DNA from: Prostheceraeus crozeri
Lineage: Eukaryota > Platyhelminthes > Polycladida > Euryleptidae
Direction of reading: 5' to 3'
Assembly (NCBI GenBank): GCA_907163375.1
Contig: CAJQUW010007421.1
Span: 17,308 to 81,307 of the forward strand
Length of the DNA: 64,000 nucleotides
Made by a program: the position numbers and the translations under genes. Every line of letters begins with the position of its first letter. Position 1 is the first letter of the stretch. A model generated the notes under the pieces. The model was not told the DNA's origin and made no database searches. It worked only from the letters and a program-made list of their open reading frames with translations. Below, one piece after another: positions 12,098 to 21,321 of the stretch.

Positions 12098-13637
12098 AAC
12101 ACAAATCCTACATAGATATTCACCGTTTTGTGCATTTAATGTTGGACTGAGGAGTATATGTGCCTACATAATCATCAATATTTACCAAGCTAAGTGTAAC
12201 AATGAGCTAGTAGTTAATTTGATGCGATTAATTAACATTCATGAGAAGTCTGAGGCAGACCTGAAGATTCCCACCTCACCCTGCACAATTATTTTAATCT
12301 TGACAATCTGTAAATTATATATTTCCACCGATGACTAACGTCAGAAATTATTCAGTAGTAGACTGTGTACCTACGTTACGTATAGTTACACAGACAGCAA
12401 TGCATCCTCAATCATCGAGTTATATCATTTATATTTATTTGTTTTATTTTTATCTCAAATAATTTAATCATTTTGCTTTCCTAAATCAACAAAAGTATTG
12501 ACTCAGTAGGCCTGTATCTAGGTGATGTTTTGCAATCTCAACCAAGAACGAAATTATCAGTTCTGATAATAAACGAAAATACTCGTAGAAAGAGGCAGTC
12601 CAAATGGTTATTATCAATCGGTTATGAGTACGAAAGTCAGCGTAGAGAAGCTTTTATAGTGATGAACTTGATCGAACATTTGAAATTCCGTTACCGGTAA
12701 CGGAATTCATCGAAAAATGTTACCTCATTTAACATGACTGTTTAGAAGATCAAAATTTCGATAGCTGAATATACAACGTGTTAATATGATCATGAAACTT
12801 GCTTTCTATCTGATGAAATTCACTTACACTAAAAATAGATTTTGAGTGACAAGCAAAAACCATGGAAAAATCATTTAATGGGCAACGGTATAATTTCAAC
12901 TGCATAAATATGTAATTCACCTTGAAAAATGGGGTTCAATTAGATTTTATGACGAACTTATCTCAACTTCTCGTCATATAATTACTAAGCAACCCAATTG
13001 ATTGTATGCATCTCAACAGAGAAATAACTGTTAGATGATCCCACACAACTCGCAGCATTGTGATGGAAAATCAAGAGCTTGAAAATTAGGATTGATAAGT
13101 GACAAACGCGACGTCAAAAACTTATTTTTTCGACAAACTTCAAACATCGACTACTATTTAAGATACTACCACAGAAGATAGGACAAAAATGAGACATGTT
13201 CTAGGAACATTGAGAATCAGAGCTTTTCAGAAGTATGAAGGAGAAAAACATGACTTGAATTTCATTTTTCGCTCGAAATGTTAGCTTTCGCGTGGCCAAG
13301 CCCTTTTGTCCCGATAATTGTCATCCTTCTGGTGGTATTGATCAAAGATTCATCAAAAGCAAACGGCCATTTTACATGCCTCTTTTTATGTTTCAACGAT
13401 AATTCATCAATGAAAGCAGCATGATGATATCGTCCATTATCATAAAGACTCAAGTATTTCTGCCACAAATGATGTTCAAATATCCATTCATATAACATCA
13501 ACTTATTATCATGACATCAATAACAGGAATTTATTTATATTAGCATGTCATTTGCGTTTATGCCTGTCTCGGATCTGATTCATTTAGTTAACAGGCTGTT
13601 TTAAAGTCTCATCGCAGGTGATTGGTTAATGCTGTGA
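12098..13637. other. Non-coding; holds a 24-bp perfect palindrome
   Basis: No gene is supported. Positions 12684-12707 form a perfect palindrome centred on TTACCGGTAA. Its right half begins another copy of the GTAACGGAATT repeat seen near 6.7-6.9 kb. A 79-codon minus-strand frame at 13262-13501 was not recognised. Confidence 0.45.
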
Positions 13638-14366
13638 ATTTTGTAAGGAGCAATAAAAGCAATTTTCTGCGACCGTGTAGTAATTTTATTCCCAATATTT
13701 CGGCTTAGCCTTTATCAAGGGATGCAGAAAAGGAAATTATACTGAATGTCATTAAGAAAATTTAAACTAACCTATCCATGAAATACAACATAGAATCTTA
13801 GTAGAGCATGGACATTGGAACATGCGAACACAGAGTTTTAGCAAAAATATCATGGATTACAAAAGGATAAAAAAATCTATAAAGGTAAAGAAAGGAAAGC
13901 TAAAAGTTACACAGAATTAATAAGATTGAGTAGCATTTCGATAGGCCTTGCTTTTATCTCCTTCTTTTTGACCCTTCTTCTTTGAGCCATGCACTGTAAG
14001 TTTCGATGTAATATTGACCTTGTGATGGAGTTGTGTGTGATGAGATGTTTATAAACTTCAGATTCAGGGCCTTTTAGATGTTCATAGAAAATACGACTAT
14101 AAAACAAAAGTTTGTGAATAATGGATACCCAATGCGAATGATTAACGATTCGTTGACATTTTGTCTCAATAATAAACATCAGAGAATTAAATCTAATAAA
14201 GATAAACACAGTCTTGCCTTTCATAAACAGCAAATTCAAACGCAAGATTAACGAACTTGTCAGAAGAACAAATCTCTCTGATCATGTGCTGCCAGTATTC
14301 ACCAACCCTCCATTGAAACGTCTGCTTAAGAATAACCAAAACAAGTGTTATTATGAACAATGTAAT

Positions 14367-15039
14367 CAGTGGCGTCGCGTGCTCCCAGACCATAGGCCTT
14401 CACTCGGCATTGGAATGTTTCTATACCAGACATTTTTTATGTTACAGCATTAATTTTCATAAAAGATGAATTTTCAATAAGAATTTCCCGAACATTTTTA
14501 AGGTCACGTGAATGTGCACGAGAAATATTGCTCATGTCGCTTAACCGCCTTACTCAAGGAACTGATTACTATATCCCCTCTCTGTCCAGACCACATATTT
14601 TCTCAGAAAAAAGGAGGCAAGGCCAACAGTTTCTTGCGCTTCTCCCGGCCGGTCAGCCACTCATATGTTTGAAATTTTGATGCATTAAAATGTCTTGTGC
14701 ATTTCCTATTTCTTTCTCTGTGAGTACTTTCAATTTTTATATCAGGTGCTGGCCTACCTTGCTTGACGACTGTCATCTTTTCAGTATATTCCCTTCGGAC
14801 GAAAGGCGTGGTTATGATCTCATCTGCAGCACTAAACATAGCGTCACATCAATCACGTAAAAACAAATGATGGAATTCTACCGAATCTGGGTGTTCGAGT
14901 CAGACGCATTACTCTGCATTCATTGGAGAGCGCTCATCATCTGATCGCAGTCTTGTCTTAACGTCAGCCATCTGCTACTGTTGACGTACTGTCCTCTCAC
15001 ACATGAAGCGACCTCGCAGGTACGGAGAAGACGCCACTG
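14367..15039. mobile_element. 673-bp non-autonomous hAT inside PLE-1
   Basis: It starts CAGTGGCGTCGCGTG and ends GAGAAGACGCCACTG. Perfect 8-bp duplications AATGTAAT lie at 14359-14366 and 15040-15047. Both ends match the larger hAT at 42337-45540, so the two belong to one family. It keeps only the 5' part of the transposase gene on the minus strand. It interrupts the PLE coding region just before the Cys-rich start of the GIY-YIG domain. Confidence 0.9.
14603..14839 (-). pseudogene. hAT transposase N-terminus (TTF-type zinc-finger region), truncated
   Basis: A 78-aa frame starts at the ATG at 14839. It contains H-F-N-A-S-K-F-Q-T-Y-E-W-L-T-G-R-E-K-R-K-K, the start of the TTF-like zinc-finger region that opens many ZMYM-type hAT transposases. 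The same block with its Cys residues occurs in the 42.3-45.5 kb element. The frame ends early and the RNase-H-like core is missing, so this is a deletion derivative. Confidence 0.6.
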
Positions 15040-15047
15040 AATGTAAT

Positions 15048-15374
15048 GTATGCGAGAATGGAATAACTAAAGGAGAATGCAACACCAAAGACCGTGTATA
15101 CCTAATACAATGTAGCAACAATGAATGCGACAAACTATATGTTGGGGAAACCTCGAGAACAATGAGATCAAGAATTAATGAACTTCTAAAAGGCCCTGAA
15201 TCTGAAGTTTATAAACATCTCATCACACACAACTCCCCAATCACACACAAGTCCATCACATGGTCAATATTATATCGAAACTTGCAGTGCATGGCTCAAA
15301 GAAGAAGGGTCGAAAAGAAGGAGATAAAAGCAAGGCCTATCGAAATGCTACTCAATCTTATTAATTCTGTGTAA
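15048..15374 (+). pseudogene. PLE GIY-YIG endonuclease domain
   Basis: The usable reading begins just after the hAT duplication with C-N-V-C-E-N-G, then the GIY-YIG core V-Y-L-I-Q-C, K-L-Y-V-G-E-T-S-R-T-M-R-S-R-I, and a basic C-terminus ending N-L-I-N-S-V. The Cys pairs before the core match the zinc-binding linker of Penelope-like elements, whose endonuclease nicks target DNA for reverse transcription. The reading frame upstream of 15040 belongs to the hAT. A second copy of the C-terminal 60 residues lies inverted at 13907-14090. Confidence 0.7.
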
Positions 15375-15767
15375 CTTTTAGCTTTCCTTTCTTTACCTTA
15401 TAAGATTTTTTATTCTTTTGTAATACATGATATTTTTGCTAAAACTCTGTGTTATCATGTTCAAATGTACATGCTCTAATAAGGTTCTATGTTGTATTTC
15501 ATGGATAGGTTAGTTTAAATTTTATTAATGACATTCAGTATAATTTCCTTTTCTGCATCCCTTGATAAAGGCTAAGCCGAAATATTGGGAATAAAATTAC
15601 TACACGGTCGCAGAAAATTGCTTATTATTGCTCCTTACAAAATGAATGAATCCCGACCGATGGCAACAAAAAATCAAATTCTTGCTGTGAAACTTCAATA
15701 CCAGAGTACTCATGGCATAGAATTCTAGAATTCGCCAAGTTATTTGAAATTTTCACGACTAAATATT

Positions 15768-16090
15768 AGTAGTAAGCAAAACTCCACTTCTGGACCGCGC
15801 AAGATGGCGGCCATCGCTGCGTCCCCCACCCCTGAGCACGGCAGAGTGTCGTGGTCGCGCCGTGGTGGCTTCGTGTCTGAGTGCCCCCACCCCTCTGGAA
15901 CCATTTTTTCATCAAATTTCACTGACGTCCCCCCCCCTCTGGACAGCTCGCTTCGATTTTGGCTTCCAGTGGACGGATTTTGTCGTGCAATAGCTCGTTT
16001 GAATGCTAAGAGTGAGACAAATTCAGTGAAAGAATCGGCTTGTTCCTATCTGTCTTCGTTCAAAAGTTAGAGCGGTTACAAGATTTTAGG
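15768..16090 (+). repeat. Polinton left terminal inverted repeat
   Basis: It matches the reverse complement of about 37440-38054, but the right copy is longer in the middle. It holds C-rich tracts of the form CCCCCACCCCTCTGG near 15821, 15884 and 15929, which recur in the right copy. Confidence 0.85.
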
Positions 16091-16143
16091 TCGGAGCTCG
16101 CTCACCTGAAAATTCCTAAGTGTCAGAGTGACTTTGTATGGGT

Positions 16144-16315
16144 AAAATTTTGAAAATTTTCCAAAGTGTGGAATTTCGACCTGGGACCGTCACCAAAACA
16201 TTTTTCATCAAATTTTTGAACGATGGGGGGGGGAGGTCAGTGAAATTTTGATGAAAATTGTTTTGGGGACGGCCCCAGGTTGAAATTCGGAAGTTTTAAA
16301 TTTTTCAAAATTTTC
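16144..16315. repeat. Imperfect inverted repeat (about 80-bp arms)
   Basis: The left arm runs AAAATTTTGAAAATTTTCC, then GGAATTTCGACCTGGGACCGTC. The right arm is its near-reverse complement, ending TTTTTCAAAATTTT. A G-run lies in the loop near 16225-16234. A second imperfect hairpin sits at about 16621-16702 (TGAAGTAG and CTACTTCA stems). No gene is apparent from 16.09 to 17.1 kb. Confidence 0.6.
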
Positions 16316-17139
16316 ACCACACTGGAGCTCACACACTTAGGAATTTTTTCACTTGTGGCAAGTTACATGGACATGTGCTGGCGGACCAACATCCCGTGGT
16401 CATATGAGAATGGTTCAGGTGTCATATTGTAATGAATGATGAGGACAAATCGTTTGAACAAAACCGGCATGTCGCTACGATGAATTACTTTTGAGATACG
16501 AGCATTTTAAGTTTTCTTCGAGCATATAAATAAACCCGACCGACAACGTAAGTCTCTATTCACTCCTCAACGAAGACGAGGTAGCGACGGTCGTCGCTCT
16601 GAGCTCGCCCGATATCGGGTGCAAAGGACTCTATCTTTTGAAGTAGGACAAGCTATCTTGCTACTTCAAAGTGTGTATGATAGAGTTTGATAGTGTCCTT
16701 TACTACTGAATAAAATTTTTTAAAAAGTAGTATGAGTAGTAAAATTGCCGGAATTTTTTAAAAATTCTTATTATTTTCACTTTTTTCAAGTTATAACATA
16801 TTGGACTAAGGTTTTCAAGTATCCTGAGTTCAATTATGCTATCGGATTTGAAAATTTTACTAAGTCTAAGGCAAGCTTTGAGGGGTTTGATCCTGCTACT
16901 GATCACTACCTTTGACTCGGCGTTCCTGTTACCACTTCGGGGCAGTGACAATGATGTCTTCAGCTGTAAAGAGCGGGTATCGGGGAAGATCTCTCACTTC
17001 CCGAGTGATCGGTACAAGGCCTTCGGGCTGTCGACGGGATCGAGTGCCACTCACTACACTCTTTAGGAATATGACTGTACTACATGATTCCAAACTTATA
17101 CAAATTTCATTATCTTACAGTTCTCAATAAAATCTATCA

Positions 17140-18470
17140 TGGCCAACGACAAAAATCCGAAAATTTCACATCAAAATGTGTGCTTCTTGTGGGCGAGTTA
17201 AATCGCCAATGCGGAACGCAATGCTCATGTGAAGAAGGCGGGCATCGGCCACATTGAGTGTCTTGAATAGGGTTGCTTGCGGAAAGTGTAGAGTGCTGAA
17301 GGGTGATGCGGATGAGGTGCGGTTTTACAGAGTGCATGCTGACTGTAGTGGTGTTTTAGTGACTGTTTGAGATTTACCGCAGTTGATTGTGGAAGAGAGG
17401 GAGCGGAATGTTGGCGAATGTGCGAAATGTTGTTGAGTAATGTTGTTGAGAGATTGTTGTTGGAGTTTGTTGTTGAGAATGATGAGCTTTGGCGAGGAGC
17501 GGTTTGCGTCGTTGGAGGGTGAGTGAGCAGCGGAAGAGAGTGCTTGAGAGTGATGATGAGGATGATGTGGATTTCTAGATAGGGAGCGTGTGAGATGAAG
17601 CGTGTGAGGAAAGTTGAGCTCATTCGTCATCGGAGGTGTCCAACATTCGTCCCAATCACCGACCCCCGAAGAGCTCATCTTCCCCAAAAGTGAAGAGTGT
17701 GGGATTCGTATGCAGTCGGCGAGGTGGTTGAAGGATGAAAGAGAAAGAGGCATTGGTTTCGCAGCAGATGGGCATGAGTTGTTTAGTGAATAAGTTTTGA
17801 GAGTTTGAAGAAAGTGAAGGATGAAGTTGTGAATGGAGTTGGATGAGTTGAAAAAGAAGGATTTGAAGTCGAAGGAGGTGCGGAATGAAAAACAGTAGAA
17901 ATGAGGGCGTTGTGTGACTGATTTGACAGAATACGACGCGAGAGTTGGAAGAGGAATGAGAATGACTGCGTGTGAGAAGAGGGCGAGTGCTGCGGAGAAG
18001 AAGAATTGAGAGATGCAGAGGCGAAGTTTGAGGAGATGATGAAGGGATGTGTGTGTTGAGAGCGAGGAATGGTTGATGTTGGAGAGGGACTGTGGCTCGG
18101 CGGGGTGATGAGAGGCAGGGCGTGTGAGAAGTTGGGAGGCGCAGGAGGTTGAGTTGGGAACGTGTGAATGAGGTTCGTTTGTTGTTTGAATATTTCCAAC
18201 TTCCTATTACGGGACAATTTCATTTGCGGCGGAAGTACTCGTCAATAAAGAATCTGGTCCGAATCCAATTATTATGCTACAACGGTCATCCCACGCAAGA
18301 AGGGTCTCCATGCAAAGCTTACGAATGCCGGACGGCCATCTCCATAATTTTTTCGAATTCGGAAACGCGCGAGACTTACTAAGGATGCAACTTGGTAAGT
18401 GAAAAAGTAAATAAGAATAGTATATCCTTTTATTCTAATACATATCATTTTCATTGCAGATCTTTTGCCT
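17140..18470 (+). other. Purine-rich, strand-asymmetric region, possibly an old coiled-coil gene
   Basis: For about 1 kb the plus strand is strongly G+A-rich with many GAA/GAG/AAG triplets, as in a coiled-coil coding region. The minus strand gives only Ser/Thr/Pro/His-rich frames that look like shadows. Near 17177-17340 there are Cys pairs with PHD-finger-like spacing. After the purine block there is a GTAAGT at 18391 and a TTGCAG at 18455-18460, a plausible small intron. A LINE ORF1 or Polinton cargo gene could leave this pattern. It is decayed beyond confident naming. Confidence 0.25.
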
Positions 18471-18502
18471 GCACGCCTTCACCACCCCATCAATTTTTCT
18501 CC

Positions 18503-18656
18503 GAGAACGAACCATCGTGCTCTCTTAAGGGCCACCTAGGGGCAAGACATGATTGAACCTCCACGCGGGTTTGCCCTGGGCAGGTCTTCGGACTGGGCGA
18601 ATACTATCATTAAGTTTGAATCTGCTATTTCCCCAGTTTTTCAACTTGAACGTTGC
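18503..18656 (+). repeat. Internal Polinton repeat, copy 1
   Basis: First of three copies of an about 135-bp unit beginning GAGAACGAACCATCG and containing GGGCAAGACATGAT and TCTTCGGACTGG. This copy has several small insertions relative to the other two. A TATA-like GTATATATAA follows at 18671. Confidence 0.85.
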
Positions 18657-18779
18657 GTCGCGTTAGAGGGGTATATATAATCACTGCCTCTCATTTCATT
18701 TCATTTCAATCATGCAGACGCCGAACAGTCCAAAGTTAGCTATCTCGCGGACCAGCAGTTAAGGCCGCGCGAAATTTAT

Positions 18780-18995
18780 TTGAGGGAGTTCGTCAGGCTA
18801 GAGGAGCAAGACAGAGTCCACAACAATTCTTGCTCGGATTGGCAATCCGATGACAAGCCAGCCAACTGCTGCCAATCCAACGAATGGCGCTACATTCCAC
18901 TCTATAATCACATGCCAGTTAGTGTGGAAGTCGACAGTGCTCCAATGAGAGAGTCGTTTGACTCTATCAGCAGAATTGGTAGGGGTGTAAGATGA
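18780..18995 (+). CDS. Hypothetical small Polinton ORF
   Basis: A polar frame of about 71 codons after repeat copy 1 and its TATA-like box. It is rich in Glu, Asp, Ser, Asn and Arg, with no hydrophobic segment and no recognised domain. Its position (repeat, TATA-like box, ORF) mirrors the next unit at 19007-19522, which is the main reason to list it. Function unknown. Confidence 0.25.
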   Translation: MREFVRLEEQDRVHNNSCSDWQSDDKPANCCQSNEWRYIPLYNHMPVSVEVDSAPMRESFDSISRIGRGVR

Positions 18996-19006
18996 CGTTA
19001 CTCCTC

Positions 19007-19140
19007 GAGAACGAACCATCGGCTCGCTAAAGGGCCACCATGGGGCAAGACATGATAGAACCTCCTCGCGGTTTGCCCTGGGCAGTCTTCGGACTGGCGA
19101 ATACTATCATTATGTTGATTCTGCTATCAGTCAACTTGAA
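19007..19140 (+). repeat. Internal Polinton repeat, copy 2
   Basis: Nearly identical to copy 3. It contains an ATG followed by a short hydrophobic peptide (M-G-Q-D-M-I-E-P-P-R-G-L-P-W, then A-V-F-G-L-A-N-T-I-I). A TATATAAG box follows at 19211. Confidence 0.9.
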
Positions 19141-19300
19141 TCATTATGCAGTCGATTGCTATCCTCTGAAGCATTCTGATTCGCTGTTGAGCAATTCATT
19201 GTTGAAAACCCTATATAAGCCAGAAGATTGAGCGCTTCTCATTCATTTGAAGTCACGATTGGAAGCGACATCTGCCGACAACATTCCTCAGTCTTCACTG

Positions 19301-19522
19301 ATGAATGAGAATAACGCCATTCCCGAGTTCGTCATCCTCGACGAGTGGGATGAGGATGAGAGAAGAAGGGGAAATGGATCAAAAGTAGGATCTTTGGACG
19401 ATGGTGGGACTCCAAATACCAACCGCATCCGAAAGGTGCCAGATGCACCACCACGGCTTAGGGCGGCACCGGGTATAACTGAGAACCTAACCGTCATACC
19501 TATTGACTATTCAATCCAATAG
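19301..19522 (+). CDS. Hypothetical small acidic Polinton ORF
   Basis: The ATG at 19301 opens a frame of about 73 residues with an acidic N-terminal half (repeated D, E, D-E-W-D-E-D-E-R-R-R) and a Pro/Arg-rich second half. It lies about 90 bp after the TATATAAG box that follows repeat copy 2, so it could be a short transcription unit. Its composition recalls the acidic 145-aa protein encoded at 20474-20911, but I cannot show homology. An in-frame upstream start at 19247 is possible. Function unknown. Confidence 0.35.
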   Translation: MNENNAIPEFVILDEWDEDERRRGNGSKVGSLDDGGTPNTNRIRKVPDAPPRLRAAPGITENLTVIPIDYSIQ

Positions 19523-19538
19523 TCATCTTGTTACTCCC

Positions 19539-19678
19539 GAGAACGAACCATCGGCTCTCTTAAGGGCCACCATGGGGCAAGACATGATAGAACCTCCTCG
19601 CGGTTTGCCCTGGGCAGTCTTCGGACTGGCGAATACTATCATTAAGTTGAATCTGCTATCAGTCAACTTGAACGTTGC
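19539..19678 (+). repeat. Internal Polinton repeat, copy 3
   Basis: It matches copy 2 at nearly every position through AACTTGAACGTTGC and carries the same short hydrophobic reading frame. No TATA-like box was seen directly after it. Confidence 0.9.
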
Positions 19679-20015
19679 AAATGAAGTTCGGTGTAATACT
19701 TCCTTTCGACGGGCGTTCCTGTAAAGGGCGGCGTTGAAACCCGTAGCTATGTATACCGCAAGGGACATTCGGCAATGGTCAATCTTGTTAAACCTCTCTG
19801 CGTCATGTTTGCAAGTGATTGCCTCTGTCTCAACGTAGTATGCATTCGCGCCAGGGCGACATTTAGCCAACTGTCGAAGGTTGCCTAAAACTTTCCATTG
19901 CATACGTTATGAGAACCATGAGTTCTACCTGTCTCTATCAATGAGACGAATTGATGAATGGAATGAAATGGGAGGACACTCACGCGCCACACGCAACATA
20001 ACACACTTCTCTCTT

Positions 20016-20425
20016 CCGTAGTCTAACAAGCTCTTTACACATGGATCGCAGTCGATTGCTATCCCTGTATCAGAAGTGTAAGCTATCTTAATTTATTTGA
20101 CACTATTTTATCTACCATCATCGTCCATATGAAATGTTTTAAGATTTACAAGTTAGACTAAGCGTGCTACTATTTCCAAATGAAAAAGTATACATGGTTA
20201 AATCATCCACTTAAGCCCATCCGTAGTCTAACAAGCTCTTTACACATGGATCGCAGTCGATTGCTATCCCTGTATCAGAAGTGTAAGCTATCTTAATTTA
20301 TTTGACACTATTTCATCTACCATCATCGTCCATATGAAATGTTTTTAGATTTACAAGTTAGACTAAGCGTGCTACTATTTCCAAATGAAAAAGTATACAT
20401 GGTTAAATTATTCACTAAAACCCCA
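20016..20425. repeat. 205-bp tandem duplication
   Basis: Two near-identical copies start at 20016 and 20221 with CCGTAGTCTAACAAGC and end in GGTTAAAT. Both contain GCAGTCGATTGCTATCC, also found after repeat copy 2 near 19148. Non-coding. Confidence 0.9.
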
Positions 20426-20473
20426 TTCAAGTAAGTCAGTATGAAAGCAAAGATAATACGAAATAAACATTTA

Positions 20474-20911
20474 TTATGGCATGTATTTCAAAAGGTCTTC
20501 ATCGTCAATATCGTCCCAGAGTCTGGCTTCACATAGATTACAAAAACAGTTGAGCTGCTTTAAACGTTCTTCTGCAGCGTCCCTCACTTTCTCAATGTAC
20601 GCCCACTCCGCCACGGTTCGCGGTTGGGAGTTAGGGGTGTACCACTCCCATATTTGATGCAAGTGCGACTTGCTGGTCATCTCCATCACCCCTTCGGCAT
20701 CATATTGTAAATATTTCCACCGTATGCCTGTTAGGTCGGGCAACTCCTCTTCATCCTCCTCCGATAATGATAACTTTCGTATATTGTCGAGATTGTATGT
20801 CTTCTCCACCTTCGCCTTTCTTGGTGCATTTGGTGTAACGAGCACCTTTGCTGATGTATATGGAGAGGAGAACTCCAATGCGGTATTTGGTGTTGTTGGA
20901 GGACTTGTCAT
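20474..20911 (-). CDS. Hypothetical Polinton protein (145 aa)
   Basis: The frame opens at an ATG at 20911 and closes beside a TTTATT (AATAAA on the minus strand) at about 20468. The N-terminus is Thr/Pro/Ser-rich. A basic stretch (R-K-A-K-V-E-K) follows, then an acidic run (E-E-D-E-E-E-L-P-D-L). The second half has aromatic residues (W-K-Y-L-Q-Y, I-W-E-W-Y) and a C-x-C-x2-C cluster (C-F-C-N-L-C) near residue 126, then an acidic tail. It is divergent to the polymerase and could share its promoter region. No family was recognised. It is probably an accessory or regulatory protein rather than a structural one. Confidence 0.6.
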   Translation of the reverse strand: MTSPPTTPNTALEFSSPYTSAKVLVTPNAPRKAKVEKTYNLDNIRKLSLSEEDEEELPDLTGIRWKYLQYDAEGVMEMTSKSHLHQIWEWYTPNSQPRTVAEWAYIEKVRDAAEERLKQLNCFCNLCEARLWDDIDDEDLLKYMP

Positions 20912-20974
20912 GTTGTCTTTGAAATGCTGACTTTGAATAATGATAACTTTAACATTTTTCTAATTCTTAAGTAT

Positions 20975-21175
20975 ACACAAGCAGCCAATCAGAATGAACA
21001 TCCAATGAATGAAGAGGATGAAAGTATATAAGCAAAGTGACATTCAGGTCATTTCATTTAATCTGTGAATCATACAAGTGACGAACGCACGATCTCTCTC
21101 TTTGACTATTATTTGAGTGAAGTCTCTATCTTGTAGAAGTATCAACCTTAAACTTGATTTCGTTGAAATGGTAAG
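20975..21175 (+). promoter_or_regulatory. Left promoter/leader cassette of the Polinton (polymerase side)
   Basis: CCAAT-like elements (near 20986 and 21002), TATATA at 21025-21030, then a leader containing GAATCATACAAGTGACGAAC (21067 on). The ATG at 21168-21170 is followed at once by an intron-donor-like GTAAGT. A matching inverted cassette lies at 37170-37315. The small intron-like segments between 21171 and 21355 suggest a spliced leader. Confidence 0.65.
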
Positions 21176-21321
21176 TTGAAAATTTCCTCTCATCTCCCTC
21201 AAACGTGTGACTAATAGCATCTTCCTCAATTTCAGGCATCAACTTCATCACCAACGCCCTCTCTTCTCGAGGAAAGTTTAGAGTTATTGAGTCAAGGTAG
21301 GTTGTAACACTACACTGAGGC

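Larger units (their letters stand above)
13638..15643 (+). mobile_element. Penelope-like element (PLE-1), 3' portion with inverted ends
   Basis: The outer about 450 bp on each side (13638-14086 and 15178-15643) are inverted copies of one another. Both include the tail of the GIY-YIG reading frame and a terminal sequence with GATAAAGGCTAAGCCGAAATA. Inverted pseudo-LTR-like ends are typical of Penelope-like elements. Between them the plus strand encodes the linker region upstream of the endonuclease (14214-14366) and the endonuclease itself (from 15048). A hAT transposon splits the two. The reverse transcriptase core is absent. It is an old fragment. Confidence 0.75.

Noticed and set aside
13262-13501. 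79-codon minus-strand frame
   Set aside because: Plausible amino-acid mix but no recognised family and no neighbouring exon or splice signals.
17225-18223. Ser/Thr/Pro/His-rich minus-strand frames of 130-146 codons
   Set aside because: They are the complement of a purine-rich plus strand; the residue bias follows from that, so I treat them as shadows.
18503-19678. Three spaced repeats as a possible CRISPR-like array
   Set aside because: Units are about 135 bp, spacers are 350-400 bp and hold possible ORFs, and the context is a eukaryotic element.
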